A DNA stretch of 64,000 bases from Siphonodentalium dalli (Eukaryota; Mollusca; Scaphopoda; Gadilida; Siphonodentaliidae). A model generated the notes under the pieces. It was not told where the DNA came from. It saw only the letters and a list, made by a program, of their open reading frames with translations, and made no database searches. Of this stretch, positions 23,796 to 33,570 are shown piece by piece. The position numbers were made by a program, and so were the translations under genes. Where the stretch lies: contig CP136067.1 of the NCBI GenBank assembly GCA_032622095.1, positions 93,054,707-93,118,706 on the forward strand, in the 5' to 3' direction. The first letter of the stretch is position 1; each line of letters starts with the position of its first letter.

Positions 23796-23952
23796 AATTC
23801 AGGATTTAGTCCGAAATATGGCTTGTTGCCATTCATCGGAAAGCTCTGGGGGTACGGTGGTGAGCGCCACCGAAAAGCGCAAGTGAGCAAGGGGGAAAAA
23901 TGAGAAAAATAATATGACATGTGGTACATACTACAATTTATTATATTAACTA

Positions 23953-24285
23953 TTAACTGTCACTTTCGTCCGAATTGTCATCACTTTCGTCAGATGTGTC
24001 ATTTGCTTCGCCCATGAACTTTTCTAGCAATGGTCTGTACTTTAATATTGACATTTTCACTGCATCACGATCTTCAAAACCATTCTTCATATATTTGTCC
24101 ACTTTATCCATGACACTGTTGTGCAGAGTCCCATTGCGCAGCCACATATTCTTTATTATTGTCCAAGCATAAACATTCATAAATAGCCTCAGGCCTTTAG
24201 TTTTAATATCTGTACTTTTAAGGTCCTTGTCAGCTTGTACAACACACGGACTCGTAATCGTCAATTCTGCGAAAAGGTTTTTCAC
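23953..24285 (-). CDS. Small protein with acidic tail, unrecognised
   Basis: 110 codons on the same strand as the GPCR and 24 bp beyond its stop. I do not recognise the family. The middle is a mixed helical-looking stretch (KGLRLFMNVYAWTIIKNMWL), followed by KVDKYMKNGF, and the end is a run of Asp, Ser and Glu (ANDTSDESDDNSDESDS). There is no signal peptide or clear membrane segment. The non-random tail suggests a real or formerly real coding piece, possibly the C-terminal exon of a larger gene or of a transposon protein. It is unlikely to be co-transcribed as an operon in an animal. Confidence 0.35.
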   Translation of the reverse strand: MKNLFAELTITSPCVVQADKDLKSTDIKTKGLRLFMNVYAWTIIKNMWLRNGTLHNSVMDKVDKYMKNGFEDRDAVKMSILKYRPLLEKFMGEANDTSDESDDNSDESDS

Positions 24286-24309
24286 CAGTCCGAAAATTTC
24301 CGGCTACAA

Positions 24310-25308
24310 TTAGCTATTCGTAATAAATATATGTCGTCGTCCGTTATGCGAAAGATGTCTACTGTCGTTTATTGGATTAACTGCCGAAGTTGTTTTTCTA
24401 CAAAGTTGACGTCTGAATATCTTCATCCTCAGCGCGTAAACTACCGGGTTGCAGAGGCTGTTGAGAAGTTTTAGAAGAATGAAGAAAGTGTTCAATCGCT
24501 TCAAAGTTATGTCACTGTCTCTTCCGAAAGCGAGTACGCTAGAAGTAATGGTAGATGGTGTACAGCAAATAATCCAAAGAAGGGAATACGCCATTATAAT
24601 ACCCTCTGGTCCTCTATTGACATCTCGTCTGCTCCCTCCAAAGCGAGCTTCTGTGGCAGCATGCCTTCGGGATTCCTTGTACACATAGATGTTGCACACA
24701 GATGTTGTTATGAATACCAGAAACATGTAAACATCGAACAATATCGCGTTTCTTTGCACGTTGGTCGCAACATAGCAAATGTCAATATCTGGGGAAGCGT
24801 CAAGTGCTATGTATACGGTATCAACTTTGAGACTGACTGCAAAACAAACGCTCGCCAACCACAGAGTAACTGATAGCAGAAACAGTTTCTTCCTGGTGAC
24901 CCATACTTGATAGTGTATCGCAAATCTGAGAACAAGTGCCCTATCCAGTGACGTCACGATGATGTATGAACATATGACATACTGCAAAACCATGATCGTT
25001 CTGATGAAATTTCTAATCCAGCACAGACTCCCCCCGTTAGACAACTGAATCCACACACCGATAGAAACAGCCAATGTGGTGCACCCTAGCAACCCGTCTG
25101 AAATGGCCATTCCCGGCAGTAACCATCTGAGTTGAAGGGGCAACGAGTTTGATTTCGTAACGCCAATCACAACGATGGAGTTTAATGTTATCACGACTAA
25201 GGACACGACGATTATTGCAAGGGGAATTGATCCTGAGAAGGGCAGTGTATATGGTGTTGTCGTTGTGATATCTGTCGTCATAGATACTTGATTCTGCGGA
25301 GTCACCAT
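24310..25308 (-). CDS. Class A (rhodopsin-like) G-protein-coupled receptor, intronless
   Basis: 332 aa with seven hydrophobic segments. A Thr-rich N-terminus precedes TM1 (about 28-50, N43). TM2 holds the conserved Asp (D71). C96 before TM3 and C178 in the second extracellular loop can form the usual disulfide. TM3 ends in DRA (122-124) in place of DRY, TM4 has W150, and TM6 has CCTP (248-251) in place of CWxP. TM7 ends NPVVY (287-291), followed by a basic helix 8 region. The family acts at the plasma membrane through heterotrimeric G proteins. Lys280 in TM7 is not at the retinal-binding position relative to NPxxY, so it is not an opsin by this test. The ligand is unknown. The start is the first ATG; a second lies at codon 10. 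Variant DRA and CCTP motifs suggest an orphan or lineage-expanded receptor. Confidence 0.88.
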   Translation of the reverse strand: MVTPQNQVSMTTDITTTTPYTLPFSGSIPLAIIVVSLVVITLNSIVVIGVTKSNSLPLQLRWLLPGMAISDGLLGCTTLAVSIGVWIQLSNGGSLCWIRNFIRTIMVLQYVICSYIIVTSLDRALVLRFAIHYQVWVTRKKLFLLSVTLWLASVCFAVSLKVDTVYIALDASPDIDICYVATNVQRNAILFDVYMFLVFITTSVCNIYVYKESRRHAATEARFGGSRRDVNRGPEGIIMAYSLLWIICCTPSTITSSVLAFGRDSDITLKRLNTFFILLKLLNSLCNPVVYALRMKIFRRQLCRKTTSAVNPINDSRHLSHNGRRHIFITNS

Positions 25309-25508
25309 GTTTGTTATAGGGATGCGATATGGAAATTTCTGCCACGTGTCTGAAAATAAATAGGAGAATCATAAATCCGCAAATCTAAGCAAGGGTGTAT
25401 TTCTATAGGTGTATCTTGAGGTTTGGAAAATGTGTCGATCTTTATTATTTTACCTTTTACATTGATAATTAGTCAGCATTGCTTTCCTAATCTATGATCA
25501 ATACTTAA

Positions 25509-26247
25509 GAACTTATAGGCGCCCCATTGGTGAATTTTCAAAAACATCTTAAATTCAAACAATCAATTTGAAGGGCAAAATTGTTATCCTTTATAACCAA
25601 TGTATACTATAGTAATATTTACTGATGTGTTTACCCTCACAATATGTGATATGTTCGAATTATGTATTAAAAAAAGTGGGTTAAAAAAAAAAAATTCATA
25701 TAGGTCGATAGTCAGTTTGACAGGAAATATTTAAAAAAACACAGCATTACCAAGACAATGAACCCAACTAGGGTATGCGCTCTGTCTACCATCTGAAATC
25801 ATGACTCTCTGCGAGAAAATAAATAAAACATTTTTCATTGCATATTTTAGTTTTTAGCAGCCAGGACTATATTTTTATCGGGTAAAGAACCAAAATAACC
25901 TAAAACATAAATATTATTCAACCACGTTTTCAATAATCTGACAGACATAAATTAATCAATACTGATTCATCTTTTCAGACATTATGTAGTTGTATGGGGA
26001 TTTTTCCTTAAAAAAAAATTAGCTCTACAAAATGGCTGCCAAAAAAACTAAAAATATGCAATGAAAAAAATGTTTGATTTATGAAAAAAAAAATTAAAAA
26101 TTAAAACCTCTTTTTTTTTTACATAATTCGAAGATATATCTCATATTATAACGTGTTGTTACAATACTATAGCATACATTGGCTATGACGGATAATAATC
26201 GTTTGAAATTGATAATTTTTGAAAAATCACCTATATGGGGCGCGTCC
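25509..26247. mobile_element. TTAA-flanked fold-back element with long inverted arms
   Basis: TTAA borders both ends (25505-25508, 26248-26251). The arms pair imperfectly over some 300-370 bp, for example GGCGCCCCAT.GGTGAATTTTCAAAA at the left against its complement at 26210-26245, and AACATTTTTCATTGCATATTTT against 26045-26080. TTAA target sites occur with piggyBac and Kolobok families. There is no coding sequence. Confidence 0.7.
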
Positions 26248-26251
26248 TTAA

Positions 26252-26553
26252 CTGATGAATGGACTCAACGTGACACAAGTAGACATCTAGTGACCAGTGA
26301 CCAGTGACCATTTAATTCGACGATTTATTCCACTATGTATGCAGAGCTTCGCTGATAAAAACTTTCACAAAAACTTGTACACAAATAATTATTGTGATCT
26401 ATCACAGCTAATCATGTTTGCAATATCTGTTTTTCTCTGTTCAATTGTTTTATTTTGGTTACAAATAGATTGTTTATTCCTCCAATCCAATGAAGATGAT
26501 TATATAGAGGAAGAAATATAATACACGGTGCATACACGGATATGTGCACATAA
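26252..26553. other. Short unique interval
   Basis: A triple AGTGACC (26288-26309) and a 74-codon frame with one hydrophobic stretch (26297-26521) are present; there is no evidence that the frame is a gene. Confidence 0.4.
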
Positions 26554-26706
26554 TTAACCCTTTACCCAATAAACCGGCCAAAAACGCCCAAATAAGGCTT
26601 CAACAGCCTAAAATATCTTCGGTCTGTCTCAATAGAACCATACAAATATGGATATCACTGGAACCGGCTCCTTGACCACATTGTGATAGTTACAGTTATG
26701 CACTGT

Positions 26707-26775
26707 GCCAATGCATTATCTTATATATGCGAGTCGACCATAGGTCGCCTCGCATATATAAGAGAATGCATTGGC
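26707..26775. repeat. 69-bp hairpin module
   Basis: Same module as 13648-13716 with one arm mismatch (CATTATC against GAGAATG). Confidence 0.9.
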
Positions 26776-26840
26776 CTAAAAACACTTTTTACCATTTTTT
26801 CTTACATTCTTTAACAATTTTATAATTTTTAATATGTTAA

Positions 26841-26909
26841 GCCAATGCATTATCTTATATATGCGAGGCGACCTATGGTCGACTCGCATATATAAGAGAA
26901 TGCATTGGC
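26841..26909. repeat. 69-bp hairpin module, inverted orientation
   Basis: Second hairpin of the MITE at 26558-26935, with the same arm mismatch. Confidence 0.9.
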
Positions 26910-27151
26910 ACAGGGCCGTTCTGTTGGGTAAAGGGTTAACTGATATCACCCACTGTTGTTTATTTTTATGTCATGATAGAGATTCGTCATGTAGGATAAT
27001 TATTTATGTTGATTTTCGTTATCGACTAAGCAGTATATGGGGTATCGAAAACGATAATTTAGGTATGCATGGCAACGGATAGAGCGTGATCAAGTTCCGT
27101 CCGCCAGCGGCGTTTCAAAGAGATAAATGTAAATAATGCACATGTATATTA

Positions 27152-28428
27152 ATGTAATTAATGCTGATTTTTATTATGAATTTGACGATTATGCCCACAC
27201 TGATGCTGACCATATCAAGCATAGTGATTACCTTTTCCAATTCTCTAACAGACACTCGGAGGACACTGGAAAGGTCAACAGTTATGGCTATAAGAATTTA
27301 AATATTTGTAAAAGTAACAATTTTCGCATTTTGAACGGAAGATGTGGCGATGATCAGGGTCATGGAAGACTGACTTCGTCAGATAGGTCAGTAATTGACT
27401 ACGCGTTGGGTAATAAGCACTTATTCCGCGCTATTGAAAATTTCCGCGTTGAGCAATTCTCCAACCTATTAAGTGATGTTCATAACCCGCTACAAACCAC
27501 AATTCGCTTTTGGACCAATCCTGAGCCTGAAAATGCAGATTATGATATCATGGATGAGTTAATTCCTCCATCTAGAATTCGCCGTTGGAACCAAGAAAAG
27601 GGTTTCGGGTTTATACAAAATATTAATGTACATGAACTTGATATGGTCCGAAGCAAACTTTAATCTTTAAATAACAAGACAATTTTACCCTCAGAACTAG
27701 ATGATATGTGTACGGGCGTTACTAAAATTATGACCGATGCTGCGGGCAAAACATTTGGAACTTTCGTTCCTATGCAACAACGTAACAATATTGCCCCAGA
27801 TAAAAATAAACCTTGGTTTGACCAGGATTGTAAACAGGCTAGGAAGCAGTTTAACATATCAAAATGCTAATATAACCGTGATAAATCTTAATCAAATAAA
27901 GAATTACTAAAAGATGCTGGAACGATTTATAGAAAAATGATGGATTCAAAAATAAAAAGTCTGAAAGAAAATCATGTCTCAGAGCTTAGATATCTCTGTC
28001 AGACAGAAAGCAAAGGTTTCCGGGAAAAACTCCATAGCATGTGCGATAATTCCAAAACATCTGAGTCAAAAGTAAGTCTTGACGAATTTGCAGCACATTT
28101 CCAGTCACTAAACTGTACAGAAGAGCTTGATGATCTTACACGTTTCGCGAGCGATGATTATGATCCGTCGGATAGCTCTTATTTAAATAATCCAATATCG
28201 GAGGAGGAGATTAAGACTGCCATATTGAGGCTTAAAAATGGAAAAGCAAGTGGTTATGACCAGCTAAGTAATGAATATTTCAAATCGACTTCAGATATGT
28301 TTATGCCAGTTTATGTTTTATTATTTAATTGTATTCTTAACTGCGGTATTTTCCTACAAGGGTGGGCGATAGGTATGATAAAACCTATCTATAAAAAATC
28401 TGGGGACCCAAAAAATCCAGATTCATAA
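27152..28428 (+). pseudogene. LINE ORF2, end of endonuclease, linker and RT fingers (copy 2)
   Basis: One frame carries the end of the endonuclease (HGRLTSSDRSVIDYALGN, then SDVHNPLQTTI; the SDH-like element of APE nucleases), a linker (NIAPDKNKPWFDQDCKQARK) and the RT start (EEEIKTAILRLKNGKASGYD, GWAIGMIKPIYKKSGDP). In-frame TAA codons stand at 27661, 27868, 27889 and 28426. At the first three, copy 1 has GAA at the aligned site; at the last it has TAC. No frameshift is needed. The ATG at 27937 is internal, not a gene start. Confidence 0.85.
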
Positions 28429-30141
28429 CGTGGTATAACTCTGCTAAGCTGTTTCTCGAAGATATTCACATCAATACTTAATAGCAGACTAGTAGCCTTT
28501 TCCGAAGAATTCGAGGTTATCTTGAAAACACAAACCGGATTTAGAAAAGGACACTCCACGATAGATAACATATTCATATTACAGTGTATAATAGATCTCT
28601 ATTTATCAAGTGGCAAAAAACTGTATTGTATCTTTATAGACCTTCGAAAAGCATTTGATACTATCTGGAGGGACGCATTGTGGCTAAAAAATATTATAAA
28701 GGATATGTATGGCAAAATTAAAATCTGTGTCAAAGACAACAACTCTATGTTTGACTTTTTTGTAAGTAAAATTGGCCTATTCCAAGGTGAAATAATGTCA
28801 CCTTTCTTATTTTCTCTATATGTAAATGATTTACAAAGTTTCTTTTATGATTGTGCAATAGACCCTCTGAAATTTCTAGATGAATCATATATGCAAAATG
28901 TTGGATGCTTTATTAAATTGTTATGTCTTTTATATGCCGACGATACAGTTCTATTTTCTGACGACGAAGATAATGTGCATAGGGCTCTCCTCGCCTTTGC
29001 CGATTATGCAGAGGCTTGGAAACTTCAAGTCAATACAAAAAAGACCAAATTAATGATTTTCACAAAGAAATGGTCAAAAAATCTTCCCATATTCATGTAT
29101 AGAGGCTGTATCCTAGAAATAGTTAAAGAATTCACTTATTTAGGGGTTAAGTTATTTTATAATGGTCGCTTCTGTCAGAACATAAACAAAACAGTTAATT
29201 CTGCAACGAGAGCCATGTACGACCTGCTTAATAAGGTTCGAAAACTTAACCTACCCATTGATATTATGCTTGATTTATTCGATAAGATGATTTCACCTAT
29301 TTTACTGTATGGAAGTGAGATCTGGTGCTTTGAACGTATTCAAAGTGTAGAGACACTACATCTAAAATTGTGTAAGGTGGTTGCATCCATCAAAATGAGT
29401 ACCCCCAATTACATAGTTTATGCAGAATTCTCACGACACCCAGTTTCTATAGAAATGACATGCCGAGCTCTGACATATTGGTCAAAGCTCGTATCGAGTG
29501 ACGGCTCTGAGTTAGCTAAGAATATTTATACCTTAATTTATCAGACTCAAGAGATGAACTCAAAGACAGCAGACAAAAATAACTCCAAATGGTTATCTTT
29601 TGTCAAAAATGCTCTTTATGATTTGAAATTCCAATCAAAGTGGATCACCCAGACGGGTCTGACCGCTATTGAACTGAGAAATGCAAAAACTGTTCTCAAA
29701 CAGCGTCATTGGGACGCACTACTCGTTGACATAAACACATCTGCTTCATCGAGGGCCCAATTTTATAGTTTTATTAAAACTGACTACGGTTACCCAAATT
29801 ACTTGAAGATGTTGCCGTCAAATCTATCGATATACCTCCTGAAGCTCAGAACTGCAAATCATAAATTGCCTATAGAATGCGCAAGATGGAAGAAATCTCC
29901 AAATAATAATGACAATAGAATATGCACCATATGTGGAGAATATTTAGGAGACAAATACCATTTAGTTATTATATGCAGTCATTTGGATGAAATCAGAAAA
30001 CAATATATCCCTGAATACTTTTGGAACAACCCTACGAGAGAGAAATTCCATGGTCTCCTATCTCTTCAAAATATAAGCCTCATAAAAAGACTATGCATAT
30101 TCTTAAGGTGTGCCTTTAAGATGGTGTCTTATTCTATATGA
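28429..30141 (+). pseudogene. LINE reverse transcriptase and C-terminal zinc motif (copy 2)
   Basis: The same frame continues after the stop at 28426-28428 and is open for 570 codons to a TGA at 30139-30141. It contains FRKGHSTIDNI, FIDLRKAFDTIW (motif A), LFQGEIMSPFLFSLYVNDLQ (motif B), CLLYADDTVLF (motif C, 28928 onward), the thumb and connection region, and CTICGEYLGDKYHLVIIC (C-x2-C-x8-H-x4-C zinc motif) near the C-terminus. The RT makes cDNA at the nicked target. About 11 residues after motif A seen in copy 1 are absent, which would probably impair the palm. Confidence 0.9.
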
Positions 30142-30567
30142 GCGAAATCATTTATTGTTATGGGTGATCACATGTAATTATCATACTTGTTAAGTTTATT
30201 GCCCATTATTGTGTAATCTAATTTAATTACTGCTGTATATATAAACATGCATATATATGTATATGAACAATGATGAATGTGGTATCCGAATGTGTGTACA
30301 TAGTGTATATACGTTTTGCTTGTTTCACTGTTATGTGACTTGTGCAATAAATCAATCAATATTCCCATCATATATATTAATCAGAACATGAGATCAAAAT
30401 TAATATCACACATCGCTTGAAAAGCCGATACTCGTTACAAAACAGTTCAATTTGCGCAGTGATACAACCGACTAGGCAGTGAATAAAGAATATAGATTCA
30501 ATTCCGAATATGTCAATCAGCGAATACCAAATATGCTTCGTACCATCTGTGAAACATATGATGCAAT

Positions 30568-31276
30568 GGCTGCGGACACACGTACCACAGTAGCAATGGA
30601 ATAGTAGGTGTGTAAATTTATTGTGGTGGAGTTTGGTGATCGTCATAATTCTGTGCCATAGCTAGACATGTTGACCGCTGAGTTTCCGCACAATGAGTCG
30701 ACTGGACCAATTGACCCATTGCGTTTCACGGTAACTTTCCCCAAAGTTGATCTCAACTCATTACGCTTTGCTACATTGTATTCTCTGCGATGTATATATT
30801 GCACGATCGCTCGTTCAGAATAGTGTGTTGACCGTGGCAATCCCTCATTCACTCATATCATTTTTAGGCGTACGTTTGTATTGATATGATCTCAATGTAT
30901 GTATTTCTACTTATATAAATTCCATGCGTATTAAGACAGTTCCCCAATTGCGTTTATTATTTTGCGACATTTAGTTCTACGCACAATTCCGCTAATATTA
31001 TCATGTGGGCCGATGAAGCTGTGTCGGAAATGTTGGAGGAAATGCAACTGCGAGAAAATATCTGGAATAAACAAAGCGAACTATACAAGGAACAAAAACA
31101 AGTAAAAGGCTGATTATAACGAACTTTGGAGGACTCATTGTGCGAATATGCAGCGGGCGACATGGCTAGCTCTGGCATATTAATTATGACCGCCAATTGT
31201 CACCAAACTCCACCATAATAAATTGTCAAACCTACTATGCCATCGCTACTGTGATACGTGTGCCCTCAGCCAATAT
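30568..31276. mobile_element. Fold-back element with about 130-bp inverted repeats
   Basis: The left arm (30568-30695, TGGCTGCGGACACACG...) pairs with the right arm (31140-31276, ending CGTGTGCCCTCAGCCA), including the shared core TTTATT.TGGTGGAGTTTGG. The interior is non-coding. The target duplication is not clear. Confidence 0.7.
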
Positions 31277-32499
31277 CTGTTTTCTCTGTTCATTTATTTT
31301 AGTTTGGGTATGTGACCAAATGCTCATGAACAATGACCTTCGTTGTTATCATCCCACCATACTTCACTAATATAGACACATGCGAACCCTTTCATGACGG
31401 GAGCTGCGCTGGTGTAGCATTAAATATCCTGTGCCAGGAAATGCTCAGGAAATATGAGCAGACGACATGTACGTGCAGAAGTATTCCTATTCATTGTGGA
31501 AAATGTTCAAATAAACAGTTCGCTGAATATCTCCAAAGGGCACTACTCGCCAATGAGTATTTAGTAAAGAAAGGGCCGAAGTGTAGATTCCGCGTATCCA
31601 CTTGCAGAAATTCTACATTATTGTATTTATGTAGCTCATTCGCTCATACAATATATAGGATATCTAGTGTTTTTGAGTGGATACCGAAAAATATGTCATG
31701 AGTGAGCGAGACAAATGTTTATTTTCGCGAGCGGCTTGCCGCGAGCGATAATAAACATTTGTCGCGGTCACGAATGACATATTTTTCGGTATCCACTCCA
31801 AAAACACTAGATATTCTTTTTATTATACGCATTTCCAAAGAAATTCACCATTTACGACGTGAAATGATCACACAATCGCCTTGAAGCCAGCAGCTGATGG
31901 ATGCCTGTTCACCCAATTCTACTTCACCATCCGCAGAATATAAAAATATAGTTCTCGTATTCTTCCCTTTATTTTCCCCCATAAATATGTCGAATTTCAA
32001 CATAAAATAGATTTTTAATTATAATTTTAATATCAGAGAATATAATATAAATTAGAATATCACAATGGGTTCTTTCACTTTGTCCTTCTTCAACAGTACA
32101 AACCGGAAACAGCAGTTGTACACGCAAGTGAATCGGTCGCACGCGCGGTCTAGTGTGAAAGTATATTCTTATATCCCCTTCTGGGTGATATCGCTGTTTA
32201 TCTAAACGCGTTTTTTCTATAATTCACTGTTGAGCGTATAATAAAATACAGTATGTGGTAAAGGCTAGAACGTATCTCCATAAAATTTAAGCCTAATCTA
32301 TAAGTGAAAATATTTCCTCTGTAAAACTGTTATATACTGAATCCTCATTTCAGTTTGGTGCCTAAAATTCCGGGATCAAAACAGTTTGATAAACACGTTA
32401 AATACATAGGCTATTTTCGGATTTTCCCCACAAAAAGACTGACTCAAGTCATCGAATTTGTAACTATTTGGGTCCCAAATTTTCTTCAAAATCGAAGAA
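31277..32499. other. Non-coding interval with one strong palindrome
   Basis: A 122-codon Cys-containing frame at 31333-31701 overlaps sequence shared with hairpin-containing repeats elsewhere (GAGCAGACGACA also at 36370 and 37300) and runs into the palindrome at 31661, so it is not called. From 31814 to 32499 I see nothing but AT-rich DNA. Confidence 0.45.
31661..31813. repeat. Palindrome with arms of about 70 bp
   Basis: The left arm (TATCTAGTGTTTTTGAGTGG onward) pairs with the right arm ending CCAAAAACACTAGATA; the centre is CGCGAGCGGCTTGCCGCGAG. A few mismatches occur. Confidence 0.9.
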
Positions 32500-33400
32500 T
32501 AAAAATAGACAGAACAAAACGTGCATCTTAATCGAGACTCTTTTATCGAATGAGTTGCGGATGGCGCAAGGATATATTTCGCGAGAGCGCCGTCCGCAAC
32601 GAGTTCGAGAAAATATTCGAGATTATGATGCAAGTTGTGTTCTGTATTTATTCTACACCGTTCAGTCAGATAAGTTCAATCCATGAAAGTCACCTTCATT
32701 GTTACTATAGCTACCTTTATTGTGATTTAAGTCTGACAAATAACCAGTAATTATTGGGGGATAACCGGAAGCGGGTGGTCGACGTAATGTACGTCATCTT
32801 TCTTGGCGACAACGTCAACAAGAATAGTTCCGGCTTGTATTCCACAAGAGGTATACACTAATATGTATTCAATGGCTGGGATTCCGTTGAATACATGTGA
32901 CTCACGCCAATGGGTGTGGAATAAAGAACGTTCCTTATTACTTTATTCCACATACATTGGCGTGAGACACTGTGACATGTATTCAACGGAATCCCAGCCA
33001 TTGAATACATATTAGCGTATACCTCTAGTGGAATACAAGCCGGAACTATTCTTGTTGACGTTGTCGCCAAGAAAGATGACGTACATTACGTCGATCATCC
33101 GCTTCCGTGATCCCCCCATAATTACTGGTTATTTGTCAGACTTAAATCACAACAAAGGTAGCTATAGTAACATTGAAGGTGACATTCATGGATTGAACTT
33201 ATCTGCCTGAACGGTGTAGAATAAATACAGGACACAACTTGCATCATAATCTCGATTCTTTTATCGAATTCGTTGCGGGCGGCGCATAGTTACATTTCGC
33301 TCGAGCTACGCTCTCGCGAAATATATCCTTGCGCCATCCGCAACTCATTCGATAAATGATTCTTGATTAAGATGCGCGTTGTGTTCTGTCTATATATTCC
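32500..33400. repeat. Large palindrome of about 0.9 kb, centre at about 32936
   Basis: Two arms of some 435-460 bp are reverse complements with small indels and almost no spacer (centre near GAACGTTCC, 32928-32936). Because of the symmetry, 70-codon frames beginning MATTSTRIVPACIP appear on both strands at mirror positions (32803-33015 plus, 32858-33070 minus). The inner and outer parts include smaller inverted pieces around ATATATTTCGCGAGAGCG. This may be a fold-back transposon or an inverted duplication. Confidence 0.9.
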
Positions 33401-33570
33401 TTGTATGGTGCTGGTCTCACTTCTGGGCGAAAAAAATGAAAATAGCTTTCACTTTTTAGAGTGCATATGGCCTGTACAGATAAGTAATTCGTGCATTTAT
33501 CTACCTATATGTACAGTAACTATCCATACAAATTACGCAGACACAAGGTGAGTTGTCAAATGAGCCATAT

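Larger units (their letters stand above)
26558..26935. mobile_element. TTAA-flanked MITE (type 1), piggyBac-like, complete
   Basis: The termini CCCTTTACCCAATAAACCGG and GTTGGGTAAAGGG have TTAA at 26554-26557 and 26936-26939. The long side is at the left, with two hairpin modules in the second half. Confidence 0.8.
27152..30360 (+). mobile_element. LINE copy 2, 5'-truncated
   Basis: It starts inside the endonuclease region (the matching point in copy 1 is about 3002) and runs to the same 3' tail as copy 1 (TGTGCAATAAATC plus CAAT repeats, ending at 30360). 5' truncation is the usual result of incomplete target-primed reverse transcription. Relative to copy 1 it lacks 33 bp after RT motif A. 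The protein frame is the same from 27152 to the stop at 30139, broken by four stop codons only. No clear target duplication was seen. Confidence 0.9.

Noticed and set aside
23680-23886. Lys/Gln/Phe-rich ORF
   Set aside because: Low-complexity A-rich tract.
26297-26521. 74-codon ORF with a hydrophobic stretch
   Set aside because: No family resemblance; AT-rich DNA gives such frames by chance.
31333-31701. 122-codon Cys-containing ORF
   Set aside because: Overlaps repeat-family sequence and ends inside a palindrome arm.
32803-33070. Mirror-image 70-codon ORFs as real genes
   Set aside because: Explained by the palindrome; no domain and no other support.
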